Below, one piece after another: positions 17,539 to 26,899 of a DNA stretch of 64,000 nt. The DNA comes from an uncultured Saprospiraceae bacterium (lineage in GTDB: Bacteria; Bacteroidota; Bacteroidia; Chitinophagales; Saprospiraceae): the NCBI GenBank assembly GCA_938016265.1, contig CALLWB010000062.1, positions 1-64,000 of the forward strand, given 5' to 3'. The notes under the pieces are model-generated. The model saw nothing but the letters and a program-made list of their open reading frames with translations. It was not told the origin of the DNA and did no database searches. A program made the position numbers and the translations under genes. How positions within the stretch are numbered: position 1 is the first letter of the stretch; each line of letters opens with the position of its first letter.

Positions 17539-20500
17539 ATGGAGGTAATACACAACAGGTACAACAAATTATTAGTAGCAAACAGAGGGGAAATTGCGAT
17601 TCGGGTACTTCGTGCCGCTTCCGAATTGAAATTGCGGACAGTGGCCATGTATACCCATGAGGATCGGTATTCCCTGCATCGATACAAGGCAGATGAAGCC
17701 TATCAGATCGGAAATGACGATGAATCACTAAAGCCATATCTTGATATTGAGGAGATCATAAGAGTGGCCAAACGCAATGAAGTGGACGCTATCCATCCTG
17801 GATACGGGTTTTTGTCAGAGAATACACAGTTTGTTCGCCGTTGCAAAGAGGAAGGGATTGTGTTTGTCGGGCCTGAGCCGGAGGTAATGGACAATCTTGG
17901 GGATAAAATGGATGCCAAAAAAATTGCTAGAGCAGCAAAAGTCCCGGTCATAGAAGACAGCAATGTAGACGTGACCAACATCGAGATCGCCTTGGAAGAA
18001 GCGCACCGAATTGGCTATCCTATCATGGTAAAAGCAGTGTCGGGCGGTGGTGGCCGAGGAATGCGCGTGACCAGAAATGACGAGCAGCTAAAAACGGCGT
18101 TTCTAGAAGCACGGGGAGAAGCCAAGACAGCCTTTGGCGATGAAACAGTTTTCCTCGAAAAATATATTGAAAATCCCAAGCACATTGAAGTACAGATACT
18201 AGGAGATAATTATGGGAATATTGTCCATTTGTTTGAACGAGATTGCAGTGTGCAACGCCGATTTCAGAAAGTGGTAGAAATCGCACCAGCCATCTCCCTA
18301 TCACAAGACACTAAGGACAAATTGTACGAATATGCCCTTAGAATTGCCCATCATGTAAAATATAGTTGCGCAGGGACCGTTGAGTTTTTGGTGGATGCAG
18401 AGGAAGAAATTTATTTTATTGAAGTCAATCCTCGAATTCAAGTAGAGCATACCATAACGGAGGAAATTACGGGCGTGGATATTGTCCGATCACAGATATT
18501 GATTTCGATGGGGTATGAGTTATCTCATCCAATGATTTTTATCAAAGGGCAGGAAGACTTAAAATGTAATGGATGCGCTATCCAATGTCGGGTAACTACA
18601 GAAGATCCGTCCAATAATTTTAAACCGGATTATGGGACCTTGATTGCCTACCGAAGTGCAGGAGGTTTTGGTATTCGTCTGGATGCTGGTAGTGCTTATC
18701 CGGGGATGAAAATTAGTCCTTTCTTTGACAGCATGCTAGTCAAAGTCACTGCACACGCAAGAACGATGTCGGGGGCTGCAGATCGCTTACATCGGGCCCT
18801 CACCGAATTTAGAATTCGCGGAGTAAAAACGAATGTTGGATTTCTGGAAAACCTTCTTCAAAACGAAACATTCCAAGAAGGAAAAGCTACCGTAAATTTC
18901 ATCCAAGAAAATCAGGAATTGTTGATTCCCCCACGACGATTGGACCGAGGAACGAAAATGCTGAAATTCTTAGCAAATGTTACCGTAAACGGTAATCCTG
19001 ATGTAAAATATGTAGATCCTAAAAAGCAATTTAGAATACCAAAAGTACCGGCGTTTGATTCTTTTTCTCAACATCCAAGAGGCAGTAAAACGTTGCTTAC
19101 TGAATTGGGACCAGAGCGATTTGCCAGTTGGCTCAAGGGGCAGAAGCCCATTCATTATACCGATACTACATTTAGAGATGCTCATCAGTCGCTATTGGCT
19201 ACTCGGGTTCGGACTCATGATATGATGCAAGTAGCAGAAAGTTTTGCTAAAAATGTGCCGGATGTTTTTTCGATGGAAGTTTGGGGTGGGGCGACTTTTG
19301 ACGTTGCACTTCGTTTTCTGAAAGAGTGTCCCTGGAAACGGTTGGAGTTACTTCGGAAAGCGATGCCAAACGTTCTATTACAAATGTTGTTGCGTGGATC
19401 AAATGCGGTAGGTTACAAAGCTTACCCGGACAATTTGGTAGAAAAATTTATTGAAAATGCTTGGGAGACGGGAGTTGATGTTTTTCGGATTTTTGATTCC
19501 CTCAATTGGGTTGAGGCAATGAAGGTTAGCATTAAAACGGTACGCGAACGGACTGGAGGTTTGGCGGAAGCATGTATCTGTTATACGGGTGATGTTTCTG
19601 ATCCTTCAAAGACAAAATATACCATTCCTTATTATGTAGATTTGGCCAAAAGGCTGGAGGATGAAGGTGCGCATATCCTTGGACTAAAAGACATGGCCGG
19701 TTTGCTAAAACCTTTTGCAGCAGAACAATTAATTACGGCATTAAAGGAGTCGATAGATATTCCTATTCACTTGCATACGCACGACACGTCTTCTATTCAG
19801 TCCGCTACTTATTTGAAAGCGATTGAGGCTGGGGTAGATGTAGTAGATTTATCCTTGAGTAGTATGTCTGGCCTTACTTCTCAACCAAACTTCAACTCAG
19901 TAGTTGAAATGATGAAAGGCCATGAACGGGAAAATAAAATCAACATTAAAGCGCTAAATGAATTTTCTAATTATTGGGAAACAGTGCGAGAATACTATTA
20001 TCCGTTTGAAACGGAATTGAAAGCAGGTACTTCCGAAGTGTATAGCCACGAAATCCCAGGAGGTCAATATTCGAACCTCCGCCCACAAGCCCGAGGACTA
20101 GGATTAGAAGACAAATTTGAAACGATCAAGGAAAACTATAAAGCAGTCAATGAGTTGTTTGGGGATTTAGTAAAAGTGACGCCTTCTTCAAAAGTAGTCG
20201 GCGACATGGCAATGTTCATGACTTCTAATGGATTGACAAGCGAAGATGTGCTTGAAAAGGGGGAGTCGCTAGCATTTCCAGATAGTGTGAAAGCATTTTT
20301 TAGAGGAGATTTAGGCCAGCCGCATACCGGTTTTCCAGCGAAATTGCAACAGCTCGTATTAAAAGGGGAGACACCGTACAACGAACGACCAAATGCTCAT
20401 TTAGCACCAATAGATTTCGATAAAGAATTTAAAGAGTTTCAAGAAGAGTTTGATGAATATGCTCATTTTAATGACTTTCTTTCCTACAAATTGTACCCCA

Positions 20501-20991
20501 AAGTATTCACCGATTATTACAATCATTTTAATGAATATGGAGCAGTTCGAAATATCCCATCTCCACCCTTTTTCTTTGGGCAAAAAAGAGATGAAGAATT
20601 AATTATTACCATTGGACCAGGCAAGCGTATTCTTGTCCGCCTACTCAACTACAGCGAGCCAGATGAAGAAGGCATGCGAACGGTGTTTTTCGAACTGAAT
20701 GGGCAGACCCGGTCAGTGCGCATACGCGACTTGTCTGTGAAGTCAGAAAAAGTGTTGCATCTAAAGGCCGTTGAGGTGCATGAAATTGGTGCTCCTTTGC
20801 AGGGAAGTCTTTCGAAAATATTAGTGAAGGCTGGGGATAAAGTTGCTGTAAATGATCCGCTGTTTGTTATTGAAGCGATGAAGATGGAAAGTACCATTAC
20901 TTCTCCTTCGAGTGGGGTAGTGAAGCGGGTGCATCTTACCGAAAAAACAATGGTCGGGCAAGATGATTTAGTGGTGGAGTTGGAGGTGTGA
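17539..20991 (+). CDS. pyc: Pyruvate carboxylase
   Basis: A 1,150-residue, full-length single-chain pyruvate carboxylase. It makes oxaloacetate from pyruvate, bicarbonate and ATP to refill the citric-acid cycle. Domain order is biotin carboxylase (about 1-460; ANRGEIAIRV, ATP-grasp glycine loop SGGGGRGM, FIEVNPRIQVEHT), carboxyltransferase (about 540-810; TDTTFRDAHQSLLATR, with the metal-binding HLHTHDTS), tetramerisation region, and biotin carrier domain with the biotinyl-lysine Lys1115 in EAMKMEST. All motifs are intact. The start at 17539 gives the normal N-terminus just ahead of KLLVANRGE. It is apparently monocistronic, with short palindromic elements on both sides. Confidence 0.97.
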   Translation: MEVIHNRYNKLLVANRGEIAIRVLRAASELKLRTVAMYTHEDRYSLHRYKADEAYQIGNDDESLKPYLDIEEIIRVAKRNEVDAIHPGYGFLSENTQFVRRCKEEGIVFVGPEPEVMDNLGDKMDAKKIARAAKVPVIEDSNVDVTNIEIALEEAHRIGYPIMVKAVSGGGGRGMRVTRNDEQLKTAFLEARGEAKTAFGDETVFLEKYIENPKHIEVQILGDNYGNIVHLFERDCSVQRRFQKVVEIAPAISLSQDTKDKLYEYALRIAHHVKYSCAGTVEFLVDAEEEIYFIEVNPRIQVEHTITEEITGVDIVRSQILISMGYELSHPMIFIKGQEDLKCNGCAIQCRVTTEDPSNNFKPDYGTLIAYRSAGGFGIRLDAGSAYPGMKISPFFDSMLVKVTAHARTMSGAADRLHRALTEFRIRGVKTNVGFLENLLQNETFQEGKATVNFIQENQELLIPPRRLDRGTKMLKFLANVTVNGNPDVKYVDPKKQFRIPKVPAFDSFSQHPRGSKTLLTELGPERFASWLKGQKPIHYTDTTFRDAHQSLLATRVRTHDMMQVAESFAKNVPDVFSMEVWGGATFDVALRFLKECPWKRLELLRKAMPNVLLQMLLRGSNAVGYKAYPDNLVEKFIENAWETGVDVFRIFDSLNWVEAMKVSIKTVRERTGGLAEACICYTGDVSDPSKTKYTIPYYVDLAKRLEDEGAHILGLKDMAGLLKPFAAEQLITALKESIDIPIHLHTHDTSSIQSATYLKAIEAGVDVVDLSLSSMSGLTSQPNFNSVVEMMKGHERENKINIKALNEFSNYWETVREYYYPFETELKAGTSEVYSHEIPGGQYSNLRPQARGLGLEDKFETIKENYKAVNELFGDLVKVTPSSKVVGDMAMFMTSNGLTSEDVLEKGESLAFPDSVKAFFRGDLGQPHTGFPAKLQQLVLKGETPYNERPNAHLAPIDFDKEFKEFQEEFDEYAHFNDFLSYKLYPKVFTDYYNHFNEYGAVRNIPSPPFFFGQKRDEELIITIGPGKRILVRLLNYSEPDEEGMRTVFFELNGQTRSVRIRDLSVKSEKVLHLKAVEVHEIGAPLQGSLSKILVKAGDKVAVNDPLFVIEAMKMESTITSPSSGVVKRVHLTEKTMVGQDDLVVELEV

Positions 20992-21129
20992 TGTTTATTG
21001 ACGAGTTAAAGCACCAGTTGCTAGGAAGTTTTTGATGATCGTGCTAACGTGGCAGGCGACTGAAGTCGCCGCAACGAAGGACCTGCAAAGCTTAAGCGAG
21101 TTAATAGTGAAGTTTTGTTAAAACACCTT

Positions 21130-21597
21130 CTAAGCGTTACCAACAACCCTTTTCCTCCTCATCATTATTGCCGTAAGCATATTAAGAATGAGGACATATT
21201 GGCCTACTACAAAATAAAAGGCAGGACGAGTAAGCGCAGGATAAGAAACTACTGCGGGGTTTAATTCTAACAAGGAATTTGTACCCAATATTGAGTTTTG
21301 TCGAAACAAAATTATTGCTGCGAGAAAAAAGCCCATGGAGGAAAGCGTGATCGCCCAGTGCAAATAAATAAGCCATGAAAGCAATCGGTAGCCCGTTTTT
21401 TTGAACAGCCAATAGACCACTTCAAGGAATAAGATGATACCGATCATTCCTAGTATAACATACCCTTTGGGGAATACAAAGAAGGCACTATGCCGACTCA
21501 ATTCTAGGATCTCATTGCCAAAAAGGATAAAGCAAATGATAAACCCAGCCACAAAAAGGTAGGGGATAGTTGTGCTTACTAATTTAGTCCGCTTCAT
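21130..21597 (-). CDS. Four-helix membrane protein of unknown function
   Basis: A 155-residue hydrophobic protein with four predicted transmembrane helices (about residues 10-28, 45-65, 73-98 and 125-147). No family is recognised. It overlaps the end of the upstream ywbE gene by 14 bases, so the two are translationally coupled in a three-gene minus-strand operon. Confidence 0.7.
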   Translation of the reverse strand: MKRTKLVSTTIPYLFVAGFIICFILFGNEILELSRHSAFFVFPKGYVILGMIGIILFLEVVYWLFKKTGYRLLSWLIYLHWAITLSSMGFFLAAIILFRQNSILGTNSLLELNPAVVSYPALTRPAFYFVVGQYVLILNMLTAIMMRRKRVVGNA

Positions 21598-21790
21598 CTT
21601 CTAAAATTTCTTTTACCCGACCTACTTCGCCAGATTGGAGTCGTACTTTAATGCCGTGCGTATGTTTGGGGGACTTGGTCAGAATTTTGCTGATGATGCC
21701 CTCTGTCATTGCTCCGCTGCGCTGATCTTTTTTGAGTACAATATTGACTAGTTGTCCTACTTTTATATCTGCTCTTTTTGTGCCGTCCAT
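21584..21790 (-). CDS. ywbE: YwbE family protein (DUF2196)
   Basis: A 68-residue protein that fits the YwbE family over its full length. Conserved features include the V-G-x-x-V-x-I-V-x-K-x-D-Q start (VGQLVNIVLKKDQRSG), TEGIISKILT, and HGIKVRLQSGEVGRVKEI. It reads as a small beta-barrel. Family function is not established. It is the middle gene of the operon, 54 bases after the 244-residue protein and overlapping the membrane protein. Confidence 0.88.
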   Translation of the reverse strand: MDGTKRADIKVGQLVNIVLKKDQRSGAMTEGIISKILTKSPKHTHGIKVRLQSGEVGRVKEILEDEAD

Positions 21791-21844
21791 TGTTGGTTAT
21801 TGGTGTAATAGTTTTGGTAAACTGATTTGATGGTTGTTGAATTC

Positions 21845-22579
21845 TTACCCATAGATTTCGTCTAAGGCTGCTCGCTCGATATCTACGATGAGTTGTATAA
21901 GTTCTTGTTGATCTTCTTTAGTTGGGAGTTGGTTGAATAGGTTGTTGCCTTGTTCAATCAGTTCCTTTCCAATTTGGAATCCGCGAATTTCGGCATTTGA
22001 ATAAGTGTCTGGTTTTGTTTCCATTTTAGTGATGAGATAGGAGATGATCTCAATCATTTTTTGAACTAATTTTTTATCATGCAAGGTTTCAAACAAGGAT
22101 TGTGAATTCTCTATAAAACTGTCAATATCTTCTCTGGAAAGCTGTCGGATTAATGAATGAATTTCTTTTTTGTCGAAGGGTGGTTCTACTTGATTTTTAG
22201 TAGCTTCTTCTACCAGTTTTCCTTCAAAACTATTGGCCGTTCTAAAAGATTTTAGCGCACCGAGCCCCGCATTTAATATTTTAGGTAAATGAATCCCGTA
22301 TTTAAAAATAAGGCTAGTGGAGTCGAGCAGAATCTGGAGCAATTTGTCTGGTTTTTTTAGGTAGTTGTCCAGACTTTCAAAGGCTTCATTCAGTTCCTCC
22401 CGTTTTTCGATATTCGGATAGATATAATTCAAATAATAATCTCTCGTTTCCTGGATAAAGGATTGGTCAAATTGAATTGGGATTTCTACAATTTTATCGA
22501 TGGCGTCAAACTGATAGCGGTCTTCAATTATTTTTCGGTATCCTGTTATTACTTCGTTGAGCAGATTCGTTTCTGACAT
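21845..22579 (-). CDS. Hypothetical helical protein
   Basis: A 244-residue, charged, all-helical soluble protein starting MSETNLLNEVITGYRK. I prefer this start over an upstream ATG at 22633 because the extra 18 residues (MNVNRQKCNTFAI...) are unlike a protein N-terminus. No motif or signal peptide is recognised. It is the first gene of the operon with ywbE and the membrane protein. Its leader contains a chain of alternative GC hairpins (22721-22779). Function unknown. Confidence 0.65.
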   Translation of the reverse strand: MSETNLLNEVITGYRKIIEDRYQFDAIDKIVEIPIQFDQSFIQETRDYYLNYIYPNIEKREELNEAFESLDNYLKKPDKLLQILLDSTSLIFKYGIHLPKILNAGLGALKSFRTANSFEGKLVEEATKNQVEPPFDKKEIHSLIRQLSREDIDSFIENSQSLFETLHDKKLVQKMIEIISYLITKMETKPDTYSNAEIRGFQIGKELIEQGNNLFNQLPTKEDQQELIQLIVDIERAALDEIYG

Positions 22580-23012
22580 TGGTGGTTTGTTTTGTATTGC
22601 AAAAGTATTACATTTTTGTCTATTAACGTTCACTTTTTACAAAGTGTGGAGGTTAGTTTGTTTGATGGTGCTGTTTGGCTGTTTAAAATGTGTTAGTTGC
22701 AGTGACTTGTGGCGCTATTTCCTCCCTGAATGTGGGAGGGCTTCCCAACCCTCCCTGATTTTCGAAAAAAATGAGGGAGAAAAATCAAACATTTCAGTAC
22801 TTGATAGAGCAACCCCAACCCTAGTGGTAAGCCCTAGAACTAAAACTATGTAAAATCGGCCGTTTAACTGCAGAGAGAAACAAATTCTCCTACTATTATA
22901 GAGTCAAAAAAAGAGATTTTACATAAACCAGTTTTTAGATTTCTTTCAAACACCTACATAACTAGTTCGTTGTCAGCAAGAAAAAATTTTAAAAAAAATG
23001 GCCTTTAAAATA
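22580..23012. other. Long leader/intergenic region with alternating hairpin segments
   Basis: No credible gene. Four complementary segments could form mutually exclusive stems: 22721-22726 (cctccc) with 22734-22739 (gggagg), 22734-22740 with 22749-22755 (ccctccc), and 22751-22756 with 22774-22779. On the minus strand these lie about 140-200 bases ahead of the start at 22579. The rest is AT-rich and featureless. Confidence 0.4.
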
Positions 23013-23049
23013 AAAAATGGACCAAAATCAAGGATTTTGGTCCATTTTT
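23013..23049 (-). terminator. Strong terminator after the RNA ligase gene
   Basis: A perfect 16-bp stem (23013-23028 with 23034-23049, core ATGGACCAAAAT) with a 5-base loop and A/T tracts on both sides. It can work in either direction; on the minus strand it ends the RNA ligase transcript. Confidence 0.88.
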
Positions 23050-23115
23050 ACGCAGCTAAGTCTTCCTAGCTTGCAAATAAGGCTAATAAATTGGCGAAGG
23101 AATAGTTAAAACAAT

Positions 23116-24120
23116 TTAGTACTTCCCACTTGTCAGTTCCTTCTTGATAAGCTGAGCTGCTTTCCCGTTTAACGATTTTCGAAGTGATTTTTGCTCTTTT
23201 TTCTCCAGCAAATTAACGGCTTCAGAATGCTCCTTCATGAAATCTTCAAAGGCGTCTTTGCAGTAGAGTCCAAGCACCATTCCCATGTCTTTTATAGTCA
23301 CTTGGCCTGTTTTACTCAAAACATTGTACAACCGATTAAGCGTAATATAATCGCCCAATTCAGCGGAAAGTAGCTCTGCACCGGGGCTAAGTGGAGATTT
23401 TAAATACCGTTTTTTCTCCCGCATGATCCGTTCTGTCCATTTCTCATTTTTGTTTTTGAGAATGATTCGCCTTCCATTATTGAAGTATTTTGGAACAACA
23501 GGTTTGATGATTACACCTTCACAAGTATTATCTTCAAGGAGCGGCAAACCGAGCCACTCCGGGATTTTACTTTCAAACAAATTTGGGTATTGAAGTGCCT
23601 CCTCAAAACTACCAGTGGTGAGTGATTTGGCATAGAAAAATCCTACTTGTTCAAACAGTTTATTCGTTTCCAATATACCAAGGAATTCACCTCCGTTTAT
23701 TTTGATATCGTACGCATAAAAATCATTTTCAGGACTGTAGAGAATTCCTTTTTGGATTTTTATTGCGGACTTGATTCTTGGAACTTCTTTATGGTTGTAC
23801 GCTCCACCAAACAGCTCTCCAAAAATAGTGATAAACTCAACGGTGTTGTCTTGGTCCTTAAGCACTTTAAAGGCGTCTAAGATTCTGGAGCGGTAATTTT
23901 CCAGTACCACAGTATGGTTATAGAATTTATCATTCTCCGTAAGGAAATCCGTCCTTTTAGCACACTTGATCGTCTTGCCATCCGTCCAGAAACTAAAATT
24001 AGCCCCATGTACTTTTTCTTGTACAACAAACTCGCCGACACTAAACCCGCGATCAACGATTGCTTCTATAAACTCCTTGCTGTAGGAGTTCTCGATAGAA
24101 GTAAATTTCTTGAATTCCAT
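23116..24120 (-). CDS. RNA ligase, T4 Rnl2-like family
   Basis: A 334-residue ATP-dependent RNA ligase of the Rnl2 type, which seals 3'-OH/5'-phosphate nicks in RNA. The nucleotidyltransferase motifs are in order. Motif I is EKVHGANFSF with the adenylated Lys36. The CAKRT block follows, then motif III FGELFGG, motif IIIa DFYAYDI, motif IV EGVIIKP and motif V IILKNKN. The start KKFTSIENSY resembles that of T4 Rnl2. The C-terminal ~100 residues form a helical domain as in full-length Rnl2. The gene stands alone, so the RNA substrate cannot be inferred from neighbours; repair of cleaved tRNA or mRNA is the usual hypothesis. A strong terminator follows. Confidence 0.92.
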   Translation of the reverse strand: MEFKKFTSIENSYSKEFIEAIVDRGFSVGEFVVQEKVHGANFSFWTDGKTIKCAKRTDFLTENDKFYNHTVVLENYRSRILDAFKVLKDQDNTVEFITIFGELFGGAYNHKEVPRIKSAIKIQKGILYSPENDFYAYDIKINGGEFLGILETNKLFEQVGFFYAKSLTTGSFEEALQYPNLFESKIPEWLGLPLLEDNTCEGVIIKPVVPKYFNNGRRIILKNKNEKWTERIMREKKRYLKSPLSPGAELLSAELGDYITLNRLYNVLSKTGQVTIKDMGMVLGLYCKDAFEDFMKEHSEAVNLLEKKEQKSLRKSLNGKAAQLIKKELTSGKY

Positions 24121-24273
24121 GATTTTTTCGAAAGTATTCCAATTTTGTACTTGCTGAAAAGTATACGCATTGTTATAGCCCTATCCGAACAAGCAGAAAT
24201 GTGCTACAAAAAATCTTGTAGTGATGTGTCTAACGAGGAGAAGTAAGAAATCGTTCCACCGACTTCTATAATT

Positions 24274-24744
24274 TTATTGATCGGATAAAATGGATAATAT
24301 GGTCAGATCGTGAAACCCTTTGTCATCTAGTTTTGCGTCCCGGAGTACGCCTTCTATTTTAAATCCTTCTGACTCAAACAACTTGATTGCTGATGTATGG
24401 AAACTAAAGACTTCTACAGAAATACGATGCATAGCCAGTTCCTCAAAACAATACGCTTTAAATAAATGAATGGTTTGCCTCCCATATCCTTGATTGGCTG
24501 GGTGCACCACCATTTGTTTGATATTAATTGATCGGTTTTGTTGCAGAAGTCCTTCTAAAACGATAAAACTGACAATTTTGTCCTCTTCTGTAATAGACTT
24601 TAAATGAATTTGGTCAGGAGATGCGATGATGTCTTCATGTTCCTTTATGGAATACGCAATACTACATGGCTTGGCAGCGTTCCGCCATTCTTTAGAAATG
24701 AATAACATCAAATCTATTTTTTCCGTGAGCCGCAGTTGCATCAT
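24274..24744 (-). CDS. GNAT family N-acetyltransferase
   Basis: A 156-residue single-domain GNAT acetyltransferase. The acetyl-CoA pyrophosphate loop is VVHPANQGYGRQTIH (Q-x-x-G-x-G/A form), preceded by the IKQMVV strand. It is followed by HTSAIKLFESEGFKIEGVLRDA, the usual alpha4/beta6 region of RimJ/L-like enzymes. Substrate unknown. It lies 153 bases upstream of, and on the same strand as, the RNA ligase gene. Confidence 0.85.
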   Translation of the reverse strand: MMQLRLTEKIDLMLFISKEWRNAAKPCSIAYSIKEHEDIIASPDQIHLKSITEEDKIVSFIVLEGLLQQNRSINIKQMVVHPANQGYGRQTIHLFKAYCFEELAMHRISVEVFSFHTSAIKLFESEGFKIEGVLRDAKLDDKGFHDLTILSILSDQ

Positions 24745-24920
24745 ATTAGTATGGAAGATACAACTAATAAATTGAGAAAGATAGTAGTGTCCTGTTTATT
24801 GTTCAAAGAAAGATAGACTTTGTTCTTCCTTAGGCTCTTTTTTAAATATAAATTTCGTTTATTGCATGGAAAGTATATTTAAATTCTGTTTAATCATTGT
24901 TCCTATAAATTAATTGTAAT

Positions 24921-25160
24921 ATGGATTTACCAAAAATAGCAGGCAAAGCGCCATTACCTGTAGAGCTAGAAAAAGGAAAAAGGTATGCATGGTGCACTTG
25001 CGGACTCTCTTCCAATCAACCATTGTGTGATGGATCTCATAAAGGGACCGACTTTGCTCCAAAAGTATTTGTGGCAGAAGAGTCTAAAACGGCATATCTG
25101 TGTACTTGCAAAAAAACGGAGAATCCCGGTTTTTGTGATGGGTCGCATAAGGCTTTATAG
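24921..25160 (+). CDS. Tandem CDGSH-type iron-sulfur protein (mitoNEET-like)
   Basis: A 79-residue protein with two CDGSH iron-sulfur motifs: CTCGLSSNQPLCDGSHKG (about residues 28-45) and CTCKKTENPGFCDGSHK (about 61-77). Each binds a [2Fe-2S] cluster through three Cys and one His. Bacterial tandem CDGSH proteins are small soluble redox or cluster-carrying proteins. It is transcribed alone, divergently from the GNAT gene. Confidence 0.93.
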   Translation: MDLPKIAGKAPLPVELEKGKRYAWCTCGLSSNQPLCDGSHKGTDFAPKVFVAEESKTAYLCTCKKTENPGFCDGSHKAL

Positions 25161-25310
25161 TAGTAAGTAGAAGGTTTTTTTCGCTGGTGCAGAAAATTAG
25201 CGGAGGGTAAAGCGATGAGGAAGTAACAGTTGTTGTAAACTTCACTTTTCGTTTTGCCAGGGGCAAAAACAGTTCCTTATAAATTATTGGGTTAAATCGT
25301 CTTTCTACCT

Positions 25311-25805
25311 CTATACAGGAAAGCTGGCCATCATCCGCTCCAGAATATGAAATACTGCAGGGCAATATTGAGTATTGATCGCATGCAGCTCCAGATGTTT
25401 AGTAAATTCCTGTTGGTTGGTGTGGGGATATTCGCGACAAGCTTTTGGTCGGACTTCGTAGATTTGACATTTGTTGTCGGACTCTAGAAATGGGCAAGGA
25501 GAGGCGTTCATCACTTGATCTCCATCCTCATCCTGTGTAATATATTTGACTTTGAAATCTGCTGTTTTGGTGCCTAGGTGTTTGGCAATACGATTGATAT
25601 CTGATTTGTTGACGAGGGGCGGGATGCTGGTGCAGCAGTTCGCACAATCCAGGCAATCAACCTCCTTGAATACTTGCTCATGCAATTGGTCTCCCCACTG
25701 ATCTAGGCGTTTGCTTCTGTGTTGTTTCAGCCGCTTCACAAACTTTTTGTGGGATTTGTTTTTAGCAGCTTTTCGGTTGTTCCAATCCTTTATCAGGTCG
25801 GTCAT
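25311..25805 (-). CDS. YkgJ family cysteine-cluster protein
   Basis: A 164-residue protein with the cysteine cluster CLDCANCC (about residues 50-57), then CPFL, CQIY and a CREYPHT motif. This is the zinc- or iron-chelating signature of the YkgJ/UPF0153 family (CxxCxxCC...CPfL...C.iY..RP..CR.YP). It starts at 25805 with a basic N-terminus; no signal peptide. Biochemical role unknown; relatives are predicted Fe-S or zinc proteins. Confidence 0.9.
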   Translation of the reverse strand: MTDLIKDWNNRKAAKNKSHKKFVKRLKQHRSKRLDQWGDQLHEQVFKEVDCLDCANCCTSIPPLVNKSDINRIAKHLGTKTADFKVKYITQDEDGDQVMNASPCPFLESDNKCQIYEVRPKACREYPHTNQQEFTKHLELHAINTQYCPAVFHILERMMASFPV

Positions 25806-25883
25806 GGTGTTTTGTTTGAAGTCTTAAACCATTAGTATGAATTGGGTAAAATTAAGTAATTGAATCGAGTATTTTTTGAGAGA

Positions 25884-26414
25884 CTATTTTTCGTTGGGTG
25901 GCGCTGCAAATTCCATTTCAAATCGTTGGTAAACAGTTCCGTTTTCCAGGGTGATTTTTTTCTTAAACGATAGACCACACTTTAGTAAAACCTTTTGAGA
26001 GGCGACATTTTTGTCCCACGTTCCAGCCACAACTTTCTTTAGCCTTAGCGTGGTTCTGCCATAGCTTATTAGTGCTTTGCACAATTGAGTTCCCAAGCCT
26101 TTGCTCCAATACTGATCGTCGAGCATGTAGCCAATCTCCAGTACTTCTTTTGGATTTTTAGTCATCAAAAAACCAGCCTCCCCAATCAGCTCATCAGTTG
26201 ATTTATGTCGAACCATCCAAAATCCGAACCCCTGATCGTAGTGGCTAGTAAGGAGTTTGTATTTTTGTTTTAACTCTGCCAGTGTCCAGTCGTGTTTGCC
26301 GTTTTGGATGAAACGCATGTTGCTTTCCTTACGGTAAATGGGCAGAAGTTTTTGATAACAGTTCTCTGTTGGTTGATTTAGATATAAGTGTTTGGTTTGA
26401 ATGATCATATTCAT
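25884..26414 (-). CDS. GNAT family N-acetyltransferase (RimJ/RimL type)
   Basis: A 176-residue acetyltransferase. Features are IGEAGFL, the LEIGYMLDDQYWSKGLGTQL acetyl-CoA-binding block, and NVASQKVLLKCGLSFKKK, typical of RimJ/RimL enzymes that acetylate protein N-termini or small amines. I chose the ATG at 26414 (MNMIIQTKHLYL) because the fold begins there; an upstream ATG at 26456 adds a basic 14-residue tail without support, and 26408 is also possible. It is 78 bases upstream of the YkgJ-type gene on the same strand. Confidence 0.85.
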   Translation of the reverse strand: MNMIIQTKHLYLNQPTENCYQKLLPIYRKESNMRFIQNGKHDWTLAELKQKYKLLTSHYDQGFGFWMVRHKSTDELIGEAGFLMTKNPKEVLEIGYMLDDQYWSKGLGTQLCKALISYGRTTLRLKKVVAGTWDKNVASQKVLLKCGLSFKKKITLENGTVYQRFEMEFAAPPNEK

Positions 26415-26600
26415 AATGAATAGAATGTTGAATTTTGATTTTCGATGAGGCCGCAAGAAAGATTTTTTTTGTAAATGAGCAAATCGAGTGTGCTACGAAA
26501 AACTTACTACCTCTACTCACCACCTTCTACCAAAAAATACAACTATTTACATTAAATTACGTTCAAATTCAAGAACGACTACAAACAAAATGCAAGTATA

Positions 26601-26888
26601 ATGGAAGAGAGAGTAGAAAAATACGACATCAACGACCCAACGGATTTAGATATCATGCGCAACGATTTTGATTATATAACTTCCAAGGAGTGGAAAGAAT
26701 ACATCGAATGGGCGGAGGACAAAAACATGGGTTACAAGAATATTAATGCCTTAAAATCCGCAGAGCGCAAGGCTGGGATCTCTAAGTTTTTAAGTGCCAA
26801 AATGGTCAGGTGGTGCTTGTCTATTGTCGATAGAGTAGAGGAAGCAAAAGAAGAGGCCGCTAAGAAATTGGAAGATGAAGATGAATAA
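26601..26888 (+). CDS. Small acidic helical protein, unknown
   Basis: A 95-residue protein rich in Glu, Asp and Lys, with a Trp-containing centre (SKEWKEYIEWAEDKNMG) and a C-terminal acidic helix ending EDEDE. No family is recognised. Coding use looks natural and its stop converges on the dlt-like operon 11 bases away. Confidence 0.65.
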   Translation: MEERVEKYDINDPTDLDIMRNDFDYITSKEWKEYIEWAEDKNMGYKNINALKSAERKAGISKFLSAKMVRWCLSIVDRVEEAKEEAAKKLEDEDE

Positions 26889-26899
26889 TTAACGCGTTG

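Noticed and set aside
22557-22853. 98-residue frame on the plus strand
   Set aside because: It overlaps the start region of the minus-strand operon and runs through the hairpin segments; its composition is unlike a protein.
24121-24273. Possible small gene between the RNA ligase and GNAT genes
   Set aside because: Only antisense frames are open here and none has a plausible start or composition.
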